This document shows positions 24,031 to 35,260 of a stretch of 64,000 nt of DNA, in pieces. A model generated the notes under the pieces. It was not told the origin of the DNA. It saw only the letters and a program-made list of their open reading frames with translations, and made no database searches. The stretch covers positions 9,763,928 through 9,827,927 of the forward strand of contig NC_080711.1 in the NCBI RefSeq assembly GCF_019097595.1, written 5' to 3'. Position numbers and translations under genes: made by a program. The first letter of the stretch is position 1; each line of letters opens with the position of its first letter. The DNA comes from Hemibagrus wyckioides. Its lineage: Eukaryota; Chordata; Actinopteri; Siluriformes; Bagridae.

Positions 24031-25638
24031 CTGTGTAACACTGTAGTCAGATATTTGGCAGTTTTATTCACCATAATATAGACATATTTTTACATTTAAC
24101 ACAGAATCATTTTATTACCACATTTTAATATCATTTTATAGGCGACTAGGCTTCCCATGTGGTATTAAAGTAATCTTCTGTGGTTTATACTCCTAAAGCA
24201 AAAGGCTAAATCTCTAAATTCCTTTCGGAAGAACTGAAACCACTTCATACTGAATATAGCCCCACCCAAATCCAAATAAAATCAGTCAAAAGAAAGCAGA
24301 TTAAAAAAATTAGCCTTTGGAAAATTCACCACAGACGGTGTTTATAGTAATTAATTTAGAAAATTAATTGACATATTTTAATTAATGAAATATTGCTTAC
24401 CATATATTAAATATTGTGTTTACTGATTGATTCAAGATAAATAGACACAAGGCATAAAATAATAAAGACTGTTGTACCTGCCTTGTTTCTGAAAAATGGA
24501 TTTGTTGTGTTTTGTTGTAGAAATACTACACTGCTTTTCTGTATGTTGTATACTATGCTTAAAGCTAAAATTTTGACCGTATATGAGAAATCTCACTGTG
24601 TGCGTGAGAGGGGCAGCAAGAAGGAGAAAATTAGACAGTGGTTGAAAAATGAGGCTCCCCATGTACTGATGTTCCACCTATGTTGCTGTGACCAGTACTT
24701 CACCTCAAAATCTCTCTCTCTCTCTCTCTCTCTTTCTGTGTGCCAAGTTTGAGTAAGTAGGGCACTGATGGGACACGACCGGGTCAGACTGACAAACATC
24801 CTTTCCTTTCTCTCTATTTCTCTCTCTCTATCCTTGCTCCTGATATGGAGTGAAATGGAAAGAATAATATGAAGTCAAGGGTGCTGATATAGTGTGTGAG
24901 CAAAAAACCTACATGTTGAGCCAACAAAGTCTCGTGGTTGCAGATAAGCAAGCCCCAGTGAAAAGTTGTGAAGGTTAGGGTTATGGCTGAGGTTAGCTGT
25001 ACAAGGGTGATGTAAAGTCCAAAAACATCACGCTTACTCTGTCAGATTTTTTTTTTTTGCATAAATTAGAGTAATTTAAAAAAGCACAAAAAGTGTGACA
25101 TTTTCCGAAGTAAGTAAAAGGGCTAAAATTCAGAAAGTAAAATAGGAAAATTGAAACAAAAAAGCTCAAAAAACACACAGGCACACACACAAATAGATAA
25201 AGATATAATCTTCCGTCTTGTCTTTTGTGGGACTTGCTAGGAGGGGAGTACTTCCTGGTGTTGTGAGAGAACAGGAAATTCATTTTTCATTGGTGTGACA
25301 TTCTGTAGCCCGCCTTCCCATTGTTAAGAAGGGGAGAGAGACAGCAAGGACATGAATAGTGCAGCAAAATAGACACACAGTACGACACAGAAAGAGATGA
25401 CGGGGATGTGTACATGCTGTGCGACACACTCCCATTTGGTTCTAATGTAGACTGTGGTAAGCTCAGCTTGTCGTAGTGTCTATAGCAAAATGTGGTACAT
25501 TTTCTGCACTATGTAGAAACTTGAGTCTTGAACTTAAACTCATGCTGGAGTCATTAGGCATGGGAGCCTGTATAACGGATGCTGTGTTTGTTTAAACCGG
25601 TAGGTCATTGCCATGATTAGCCTGTGGGCGGAAGACGT
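24031..25638. other. Non-coding stretch
   Basis: No supported gene. It includes a short CT tract (listed) and AT-rich sequence with nothing recognised. Confidence 0.7.
24711..24734. repeat. (CT)n microsatellite
   Basis: Twelve CT units. Confidence 0.9.
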
Positions 25639-25639
25639 G

Positions 25640-25670
<31 letters not shown>

Positions 25671-25677
25671 ACACACC
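25639..25677. repeat. (CA)n microsatellite
   Basis: CA tract with one AT interruption. Confidence 0.95.
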
Positions 25678-26929
25678 TCCCTCTGGCAGAGAAAAATAGA
25701 ATAGCTAAATGTTTCCATAATAGGCTACAGCTCTCTCTGCTTTTTCTTCTGTGTACCTTCATCTTCTTCTTATATACTAAGTGCCCAGGACACCTACACC
25801 GTATTAGAAACTCTAATAAAATACCATATCAAGTGAAACTATTCTTAATTTTTTTGCACAAAATATTGTTAGTATATCTGGTTTTAATATATCTGGTTTC
25901 CCTAGATGCAGCGTGTTTTATCATGGCCATGGTACAGTTAAATATTCTTTAAGGTTATAATGGTTTTTAAAGACAAATATAAACAATGGTCTGGTTTAAC
26001 TAATCCTTGAGTTTTTACAGAATGTTTAAAATAGATATTTATCTGGATTATGAATATTTATCTGGATTTTTTTGCTGTAAAATCTTTACATCCTCACTTT
26101 CATGGCCATTCATGGTTTCTTCCTGAAATATCAAAGCAGTTGCTTGTTGTAATGCACCCACCACCATGCTTCAGTGAGCCTTACTCCCCATGTTTGATGA
26201 ATAAATCCAGAGTAAGTTGTTCCAGACGTTCCAGAAGTTAATTGGAGGGCTGCTGTCTGTAATTTGCCAGTAATCTGGATTGTTATACTATTATTTAATT
26301 TCCTATTTTTGCCTAGTTTGGTTATTTTCCCCCAGGGAATCCTTATCATACACATTATCATGTGAAAAATAAATAGTTCTCGTTCTCTCGTGAAACCAGT
26401 TTTTAACAAACCACTCTTACGAACTATTTTGTCTGTCATTTGCACCTGTTTTGGTGCAGCTGATGCAAAATCGAGTCATGCTGGATGATGTTAAAGCTAC
26501 AGTATTCATGATTTTTTTTTTTCCATAGACAACATAAATCTTATATGATTATGTCTTTTTTGCCTTAATATTTAACCTGAGTATGTCACTGCAGTCGGTT
26601 ACCATACTAGTGTCCTATTTATTAAACCCTTTGAATTATTTCCATATCCTTATTTTGAAATATATTCTCAAAATATTTTGAGCATGAATTTACTTTGCAG
26701 TGACGATTTATACATGCAGAAGATCAGAGAAATCCTGCAGCCTAACTGAAGCAGTGAAACCCCATCTCTGTTTATGGGTGCTGAAGGTTATGTGTTCTGC
26801 GTTTTGTGGAGGCTTTGCTCATTCATTTCCCTAACAAAGCAGCAGGGGCACCTGGCTCTCGCATCCAAACTTCATCCATCTCACCAGCACAGACTGATGC
26901 ACAGAAAAATCAAATTCTCATTTGCTTGC

Positions 26930-26930
<1 letters not shown>

Positions 26931-26961
<31 letters not shown>

Positions 26962-26962
26962 G
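26931..26962. repeat. (GA)n microsatellite
   Basis: About 15 GA units. Confidence 0.95.
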
Positions 26963-27476
26963 AGGGGTACCTGGGCAGACTGACCTCCCGGTGAACCCGC
27001 AGCCGCTCTCTGTTTAGTCATTCATCTGCAGTGGAGACAGCGAGCAGGCCTGATTGGAAACCGCTGGGCTGACATTTTTCTAGGCTTGCAGATGGAGGAG
27101 TGTGTGTGTGAGTGAGCCTGCTTGTGTGTGCCTGATTTGCTCTGCCCAATGCGACGTGCCATGCGTCTCTTTATACTCAGCAGACAGCAGAAGGCCAATG
27201 TAAGGGAGATGGCATCTCATTTTGGAGTTCAGAGCCACGGTGCATATCCTTTAAGGTATCCCATCATACACTGCTTAATGATGAAAATGTGGCCATCTAG
27301 CCTGAACCTTATAAGTACCTTATAACCAATCTAATTATGTGATATTAGAATATCTCGAAGTGCTTGACCTTGACTGGTTTCACCCTTTAATTTCATCTGA
27401 TGCCATCCTAAATCAGGAAAAGCTAAATTAGAGCACAAAAGAGAAATTACAAACACAGGCCCAACAGAATTTTTCT

Positions 27477-27498
27477 TTGTGTGTGTGTGTGTGTGTGG
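27477..27498. repeat. (GT)n microsatellite
   Basis: About 10 GT units. Confidence 0.9.
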
Positions 27499-28522
27499 GT
27501 GAAATTTGTCATGTATTGCAGATGTTGTGCTAGTTCGCATTTACATTTAAAGTAGCAAATAGTCAATGATAATTTATAGAGTAGTTATAAGAGGCATACT
27601 TTCTGGAAAGCATACATCCGACTAGAACTCTGTGAAGAAATGTTTATTTATATTTGCCCTTTCATCATTTCATTTTAAATAATTTGGAAGCTGCTGTTTT
27701 TTTAAAACTTGAATGGTACAATGTAAACATTTGCCAAATAACCTTTTTTTCTGTTTAAATTGGTTCAACTAGAACAGCAGCGCTCCAAAGTGCTTGTGAT
27801 TTATATTTTGTTTATATATCCACATTTTCCAGTAGTGATTTAATTGCCCACTGCAGCACCTTTCTTTCACTCCATCCCACCTCCCCTGAGTGCTGGTGTA
27901 CCCGAATCCCATTTCTTGTAAATACTCTATAAGGACTATATATTCTTCATTGCTGCATTTTGTCTGTTCTATGTCTTATTCTTTTGTACATTTCCAAACA
28001 ACTTCCAAATTATTTCTTGTACCAATTTTATGTCATTCTGATGCAAATCTGTGGCTGCATTTGCATTTTCTGTCTCTGTGCAGACATTTGCATCTTCTCT
28101 CTCTGTTTTTATTCGCTGTATTCATTTGATGATTGATCTTTGTCATCCACTTGATCCACTTACGGCAGCAACTTGAAGAGTGTGTGGCTTCGATTTTTTT
28201 TTATTTTTTTTTTAGCCTTTTCCATCTCTTTTAGACAACCATATGTGAGATCTCCTAAAGCGTTTGAGCACACTGTTCCACAGTAAGACAGCTGGACAAC
28301 AGTTAAACAAATCCAATCTCTGTCCTCTATTCCCATAATACTAAGCTGCAATCTTTATTTGTGATCATGATTCAGAATCCTAAATGTATTGACATTTTAT
28401 TTAAGAGCAATAATTATTCATTTTCAGATCCATTCATCGTCTACTGCATGCAGCCATATAATATTTTTAATTTAGTGTATTTTTGTGTGTAAGTTCAGGT
28501 GTCAATTTTATTACGCTAGTCA

Positions 28523-28558
28523 AGTCAAAAGAAATAACAAAGTCAAAAGAAATAACAA
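28523..28558. repeat. Perfect 18-bp tandem duplication
   Basis: AGTCAAAAGAAATAACAA occurs twice in direct succession (28523-28540, 28541-28558). Confidence 0.95.
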
Positions 28559-29404
28559 ATAAATACATATTACGAGGATGAGTTATTTTACTAGAGAGAG
28601 TTAATGACTTTGACTATGACATTAATTGACCAATTAGCCAGTGTGATGTGTTTTATTTTTTTTGTTTTGTTTTAAAGAATAATTATTCAAGATTCAGATA
28701 CAAGTGGATTTATAGTAGTAACAATTTTAAAATGTTTACAGATTTGTCATGATACATTTCAGGTTTGTCATGACTGAAGTGATTGTAGGTAAACACAGTA
28801 CAGTACAGAAACCGGGGACAGTATGGTTTATATATGTAGTGCGTGATAAGGATACTGTGCATACAGTGTGCTTGTTATTTTGAAAAGAAATAATAAATAA
28901 ACAAAAACTGTGAAAATAGCATATTTTTTGCACATTTCCAAAAAAAAATCTGTTTTATGGAACCATTGTTCCTAGTGTGGGGTCCCGGGATAACCAGGGG
29001 ATTTCTAATCTTTTAATTTTGTTACATTGGTTAAAAGACACAACCTATTATTATCAGCATTATTATGCCTAAGTGAAATAAAATTCGGGATAATTTTACT
29101 CTAAATGAGTCCTAAGGGTAGCAAAATTGAGTAATTAAATCTTATTGTACAGGTAAAAATAATTACTTATTTGTTTGGCAGTTTGTTAGTCAAATAAATC
29201 TAAACACACACACGCACATAATTTTCTGATTTTAAACTGTTTGAAATTGATGTCAGAGTTGATGTTAGAATTTTGTCAAAATTAATATTTTAATTCCTAT
29301 AAATTTGTTTGTGTAGACATTAGATTTAAAAATTATTAAGCACCATTTTATTTGCAGTGTTTTAAATGCAACACTGCAGTTTTGCTGGAAGTTTTACCAT
29401 AGCA
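28559..29404. other. Non-coding stretch
   Basis: Nothing recognised. Confidence 0.7.
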
Positions 29405-29700
29405 TCAGGAGATATGACAATATAATATTGATATCATGATAAATTATGCTTTCCTAATATGTCTGATGTTTACTGATATGTATTTGATGTTAAAATGTTC
29501 TAATTTTCAATGATTTTTTTTTTTGCAGATAAATCACGTTTATACACATTGTTCAGCTTTATATATTTATTTGTTTGTTTGTTTGTTTGTTTGTTTGTTT
29601 TTAATGCAACACTACTGCAATCCTGCCAGTCTGGAAGCAAACCTATATACTGTATCTTGTATTGTGCTATGATATTTTGTCATATCACCCACCCCTCTGT
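29405..29700. mobile_element. Probable MITE with inverted GATATGACA ends
   Basis: The left end GGAGATATGACAATATAATA and the right end ATATTTTGTCATATCACCCA are inverted relatives of each other and match the termini of a common fish family that I recall. The interior contains a (TTTG)n tract at 29567-29602. The copy is strongly diverged. Confidence 0.45.
29567..29602. repeat. (TTTG)n microsatellite
   Basis: About eight tetranucleotide units inside the probable MITE. Confidence 0.95.
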
Positions 29701-30628
29701 TATTTCGTCCAGCCTTACTCATAATATAGAATATTCTGCATCAGGAACAATACGAAGGATTTAAGAGCAATAAAGAGCAGTATCCCACCAGTTTCAAAGA
29801 GAAACTGGACGTTTCTGTGTCATAATTTCCTAAAACAAAAACAAAAACTGAAAAACCTTCTGTTCATAAATAATCGCATTGCTTTTGTTCAAAAATAATC
29901 TCCACTCCTCCTCTCTTTTTGCATCATCTCTGCTGAGGCCAGTGAGAGCAGATGGAAAAGAAAAGAGGAGGAAAAACAAAGCCTGATAAGACGGACAGAG
30001 TGGGTGAAAATGAAGACCAGTAAGGTTGCACAGTACAAAGAGAGAGGGTCTCTGAGAGTAGAGGGGGAGAGTGAAGAGTAAGGAGAGAAGGAGCATAGGT
30101 GTCAATAACAGTGGCCTATCTGTGCCCACGAGGCGCTGAGTGAACTTTTGAACCTTGATCACGTTGAGTGGGCGCTGGATGACGAGACTAACCTCGTCTC
30201 TGTAGTCTTTTCTTTCCGTTCATTAAGGCCAGGGTAAAAGAACAGAGAGAGCGATTGCAGCAGAGAGACAGACAGAGGAAGGGAGGCAAAACATCAGAAA
30301 AAGAACAAGACCATTTACCTCCCTGCATGTGCTTGAGCAAATGGATGATACCTTTGCATTGTTAAAAAAAAAAGGGCTCATCTGAATATTAATCTCCTCC
30401 CTATCTCTATCTTTTTTGGCTTCTCTGATAAAACAAATTAAGCACTGATTAACAGTAGAGCACAGAAACAAAACAAAAAATATATAAATAAATAAATATG
30501 CAGGAAGCTGTGGATTCATAACTCAGCGTTTTATAATTGGCCCTTTTCTGTCAAGATTATTGTTTATAAGTCTTTGTTTGTGGCCTGAGTGATTCTTAAT
30601 GATTACTCATAATTTCCTCTGAGTATCA

Positions 30629-30630
<2 letters not shown>
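29701..30630. other. Non-coding stretch
   Basis: A purine-rich patch lies at 29940-30090. 30520-30630 together with sequence past the CA tract looks like a conserved element. No gene supported. Confidence 0.6.

Positions 30631-30670
<40 letters not shown>
30631..30670. repeat. (CA)20 microsatellite
   Basis: Forty uninterrupted bases of CA. Confidence 0.97.
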
Positions 30671-30672
<2 letters not shown>

Positions 30673-31571
30673 GCATGCGTGTACAAGCTTAATTAAGCGT
30701 TCTAATTAATTCAGAATTATTCATGAAATTATATGCAAATATGCCTAGTCCATTAGCCAACTGGAAGATCTTTAAAATATTAATTTGATGAATGAAAAAC
30801 TGAGACAAAAACACATCATTCACAATGACTATATAACCCACAAAATATAAGAAAGCATGACGCATGATCTGTTTCGCTTTTTCATACAACCTGGTCATGA
30901 CCTTTTACTTGCCTTTTTACTCCCTTTATTCTTTCTCTTTATTTTTTACACTGAATGGTGCTTTGTAATATTGAATATCAAGATGCACATTTTCACACTT
31001 TTTGACTGCTACCTTTTTGCACATAATGACACACATCTTTTTCCCACTGGTTCAAGATATTTTAGTTGTACAACCCAGTGCTCAATGTCTCAATGTCTTT
31101 TAACTTGTTTGACTGTCCAAATGACAAATTCTTGAATCTTGAGTCCAATGTAACCTAATGAAGCACACATCTGTTTGGGCACTATGCGGAGAAACATTAG
31201 CAAATTTTCCCCTCCAATTTTCATTCCTTCTAGCCAGAAGAAAAATGCTGTGAGCACATCAATGCCAAACTCCTGTATGAAATCTTTATATTCTACTCTT
31301 TACAAAAGAGCCCCTCTCCTCTGTACAGACACACTATGGCATACTTATGTAGATATTATGGCTCACATGTCAGTTGCAGAGTTGGGGGATCGCTCAGAAT
31401 TTACAGCATTTGCCAGAAAATTCATATTCCAAATGCTTTTATTAAACATCACAGCATTTTATCATAGACTCAGTGAAGACCTTGTTCTCCTTAAAACTTA
31501 AGCAAAGAAACATCCTTCAAAAATACACCTGATTCAGCTCTTAAACACCTGAATATCGACCCCTTCCCCCC

Positions 31572-31593
31572 GTGTGTGTGTGTGTGTGTGTAT
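31572..31593. repeat. (GT)n microsatellite
   Basis: About 11 units after a C run. Confidence 0.9.
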
Positions 31594-32369
31594 ATTTTGT
31601 ACTGCTCTGTAAGTAATGTGCAACACTCTTCTCTTCAAGCTTTGTAGTATGCTGTATTCTAGTCTTCCTACAAATATTTAGAGTTTGTTTTCCTGTCATT
31701 CAGCCAAAATACGGTTCCTTGGCATTTTTCTATGTTGTCTCCTTTAACTGATGAATGCTCTGTCACTTGTGAAACACTTTTGATAAGAAGTGTGCTGTCA
31801 CAGAAAAATAATTAATGATCGAATGGTATTATAAGAAGGGTTGGGCTGCTACCCCTTGAAGTTTATTTATTTCCATTAAAAGCGCATCCCAAAGTGTTTT
31901 ATCTCTCTTTTACTGCACCAATTTGCCAACAATTACATTTTTAAATGTTTTCAAGAATGACACTTTTTATTCATGTATAGGTATGTTTAATATTGTGGCA
32001 GGTCCAGGAAACAAGTTACTTTTATCATAAATGGTCCCTCAGCTCACCTTGCCAAACTGAGTTTGTCAAACAGCTTTATCTCTGACTGTCACAAAGTGCT
32101 GACACTGGAGACTCCTTCCGAAAAGGAACGAATAAATAAATAAAACATCAACACAAAACTCAGAAAACTTTAGTCAGTTACACACTTTCGTCTGTATGAA
32201 GAGTTTGCTGTACAAGTCTCTTCGTAAATTGTTACTATATTATAATGTATTTAAACAAACCCAATTACTGTAAACCTTGTCAAAGCTGCTATTACAGAAA
32301 ATGAATCAACCTTTTCTCAGCAGTCTGAGTGTTGATTCAACAGCATTCAACAAAATGCAATAAAAATGT

Positions 32370-32370
32370 T

Positions 32371-32391
<21 letters not shown>
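32370..32391. repeat. (TC)n microsatellite
   Basis: About 11 units followed by a T run. Confidence 0.9.
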
Positions 32392-32402
<11 letters not shown>

Positions 32403-33545
32403 CTAATGTAATCTGTTGCCTCTTTTTTATGATGTTATTATGTCTGTGGTATTCTGGCTTTCTCTCTCCCCCTTACACACTCTGAACTAATCTGTGAGCA
32501 GCTGTTCTAAGAAAAAAAAAACATTTTCTGCCAATCCAAGATACATTGTAATATTAATATAATAAGCAGTCAGTAAACGCACAAATGAATGATTTTCATA
32601 CTTTCTTAATGGAGCATGTTGTTTGTGCCGCTCGGCAAAGTCTTGTATGTCTTTCCAACAGTAGGCTACAATGTCTGGAAAATGACCGAACCGCACATTT
32701 ATCAAGCACGAAGCACAAATAAGACTTTATATGGGTAGATTTACTGATTAATAGATTCGACAATAAAAAACAGCACCCCGGTCACCCACGGGAGCTCGTA
32801 AGTGTCGTAACACAACATATTTTAACAGACCTTACATCTCTCCCCCCCACACACACTCTGTGCACTCCAACTAATGGCCCTCTTGCGCGAGCTAGCGACT
32901 CCAATTACAAATGTGCATGCTGGACAATGTCCAGCCAAAGGCAAATAAATAAAAGCTGAATGTGGGTGTTGGGTGAATATGCTGCTAGAAACTGATCAGG
33001 CCTGTGCTCTGAGGTACAGATGTCCATTTTGTCTCCTGCCCATCTTTTTATCTGGAAGAAACAGTGCAGGTTGTCCTAATGGTCTGCCTGAGTGGATTTT
33101 TGTCTGTATTGAACAGCAAATCAGTGTGTCACATCCAAACTGAATGCATCTCCTGAGTAGGATGGCCTGCCAATATTTACACGTGTACCTTATGTGCCAT
33201 GTTTTGCCTGTCTGTCTTTGTGAGAGGGGTTAAACTGGTCATCAAGAAGCTGAGTGCTCAACAGCCATAACCTGAGGACATAAGCATTACAATTATAGTA
33301 ACACCTGTTAATATGGACAAGCATTAACAAGGATAAGATGTTAATGTGGAATGCATTCAGGTGTGAACTCACTGTTAGACATTCAGATGGAAGAAACATG
33401 ACGTATAAGTTCATATTATCATGCAAAAGATGGGCCACTTCTATTTCTTTGTTAATAGAGATTTAATTAAAATATTTATTTGTAGTAATATTTACAGTAT
33501 ATTAGAAGGACTCTCACACTCAGCAGTCTCAAGAGATTGCTGCAT

Positions 33546-33785
33546 TTGTTGATGAGATGAGAGAGGTCAAAGGAGAATGAACAGGCCGCTTTAAACTGCA
33601 GTAACTCAAATAACCACTCATTTTAATGGTGGTGAACAGAAAAGCATCTCAGAATGCACAAAATGGTCAAAGTCAGGGAGTTCACTTTTTTCTCCCTTCT
33701 TATGTTTCCTGTGGACTTTAACTGGAACTCTTGACCTGTATCTGTATTTTTTAAATCTTTTTTTTAATAATTGTATGCATTCCAA
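33546..33785 (+). mobile_element. Chimeric relic of Tc1-related fish elements
   Basis: 33546-33660 follows the 5-prime coding part of a Tc1-like family whose reading I recall: TTGTTGATGAGATGAGAGAG, CAGTAACTCAAATAACCACT and GAACAGAAAAGCATCTCAGA. From about 33664 it switches to a block normally found in a different, shorter element of the same terminus family: GGTCAAAGTCAGGGAGTTCA then CTCTTGACCTGTATCTG. The usual middle is absent. It is cut off at the right by microsatellites. No transposase could be made. Confidence 0.7.
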
Positions 33786-33786
33786 A

Positions 33787-33844
33787 TTCTTCTTCTTTTT
33801 CTTCTTCTTTTTCTTCTTCTTCATCATATTATTGTTGCAGTTGC

Positions 33845-33917
<73 letters not shown>
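33787..33917. repeat. (TTC)n then (AAT)n-(ATT)n microsatellites
   Basis: An interrupted TTC tract at 33787-33822 is followed by about 13 AAT units (33845-33886) that turn into about 10 ATT units (to 33917). The second pair is self-complementary and could form a long hairpin. Confidence 0.95.
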
Positions 33918-34280
33918 GTATATGTGTGTGTAATTATTATATTTTTTACATATAATAACGTAATGCACAATATAATTTAATAAGAAAACATTCCAACTGC
34001 ACAAAAGTTGCTTCACAGTTTAGGTCATGGACTAAAAAAGTTCAGACCAACAGGTCACAGCAAAGAAAACTGAAACTAGCTTTAAATTATGGGAATTTGG
34101 GGCTTTGAGGGCCTATGACACTCGAGCCAATATCCTCTTAAATTTAGACCTAAATTGCTCATGTTCATAAGTCAAACGTACCATTTGTTGAGTGAGTGTG
34201 AACTGAAACTTCTAGCGTGTCAGTTTTCTAGTCATAACAGCCAGTGTTAAGCGAAAGCTGTAATGCACCTCTGACAGACC
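33918..34280. other. Non-coding stretch
   Basis: Nothing recognised. Confidence 0.75.
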
Positions 34281-34435
<155 letters not shown>

Positions 34436-34513
34436 AAATGTCTTTGTGAATCCATGCCTCTGAATGCCTATGCAATGTATCTCCTGCGCATTGCACTAGC
34501 AATATCAAGGCAA

Positions 34514-34563
34514 TACACACACACACACGCACACACACACACACATACACACACACACACACT
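34514..34563. repeat. (CA)n microsatellite
   Basis: CA tract with CG and TA interruptions. Confidence 0.95.
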
Positions 34564-34985
34564 AGGGGTGGGTTTGGCCCCAGATTGCCCTATAATCCCT
34601 CATCACCTCAAAGGCAGCACTCTAAAGTCTATTAACACAATCCCGGGACAATGAGTGAGGCAGGACACATGTTTCTTTCCTTTTCTCTCCATCTCTTTTA
34701 AAATTTTGCTCTCGAACCTTCTATTTATCTCCAGTTTAATTTTAACTTCCTTCTCTGTTTTTCTTGTTAATTTATTCGTCACATCAATGGCAAGCAGCAG
34801 TCATGTTCGATGTAATACAATCTTATTAAAGTAGAAATGAAACCAATAATATAAAACTGATAAAAAAAATAAAAGTATTCCCACTTTTATTCATGGTATT
34901 ATTTTAATGCATGTTTATTTATTTATTTATTTATTTATAATTATTATTTTTTAAAGATTTATTTGGAGCTTGTTACTTTTCCATT
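34564..34985. other. Non-coding stretch
   Basis: AT-rich. A (TTTA)n tract lies at about 34915-34939. Nothing else. Confidence 0.75.
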
Positions 34986-35260
34986 TTGTCCCCACTCAAT
35001 AGGAAAGTGAACACGTCAACAGAAAGGCAGTGTAGAGCTCAGAGTGTGAGAAGGAAACGAGCAAGAGCCATAGGAATTCCCCGAGCCGAACGTGTCTCTC
35101 ACTCTCCACTCAGTGTGACCTCTGTGCTTATGGTGTCATGGCAACAAGGTCAGCCATGCAGACAGGTCACACCAGCCAGGGGTCAGACAGGTCAGGTCAT
35201 AACCCTGGTCAAGAGTTCAGCAGCAGGGCTAGTCCTCCAGCACTCTTTCTTGATGCTGTT
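34986..35260. promoter_or_regulatory. Nuclear-receptor half-site cluster with RFX-like and NF-kB-like motifs
   Basis: Eight half-sites of the RGGTCA type occur within about 105 bp: 35116-35121 (reverse), 35147, 35164, 35180, 35189, 35194, 35206 and 35214. GGGTCA-GAC-AGGTCA at 35180-35194 is a perfect DR3, the vitamin-D-receptor class. TGGTCA-AG-AGTTCA at 35206-35219 is a DR2. Just upstream, ATGGCAAC (35138-35145) is one half of an RFX X-box and GGAATTCCCC (35073-35082) fits the NF-kB consensus. The patch is more GC-rich than its surroundings. Enhancer function is inference. Confidence 0.5.

Larger units (their letters stand above)
25678..28522. other. Non-coding stretch
   Basis: No supported gene. 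Short local duplications occur: TATATCTGGTTT twice near 25874-25900, and ATATTTATCTGGATT at 26035-26049 and 26054-26068. Small GA and GT tracts are listed separately. 27000-27320 has mixed composition but no coding signature I could defend. Confidence 0.65.
30671..33545. other. Non-coding stretch
   Basis: 30671-30870 has AATTAATTC words and a perfect POU octamer ATGCAAAT at 30733-30740, which suggests an enhancer-like element. A 108-codon plus frame at 31175-31501 has no recognisable domain. GT (31572-31593) and CT (32370-32391) tracts are minor. Nothing else was recognised. Confidence 0.6.

Noticed and set aside
26085..26240. Possible reverse-strand Tc1 fragment around CACCACCATGCTTCA
   Set aside because: Only one short word agrees and the flanking order does not follow any family that I remember.
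31175..31501. 108-codon plus-strand frame
   Set aside because: No recognised domain, no upstream promoter or splice context and AT-rich flanks. Likely chance.
33618..34016. 132-codon minus-strand frame
   Set aside because: It is mostly asparagine, tyrosine and lysine runs from AAT/ATT and TTC microsatellites.
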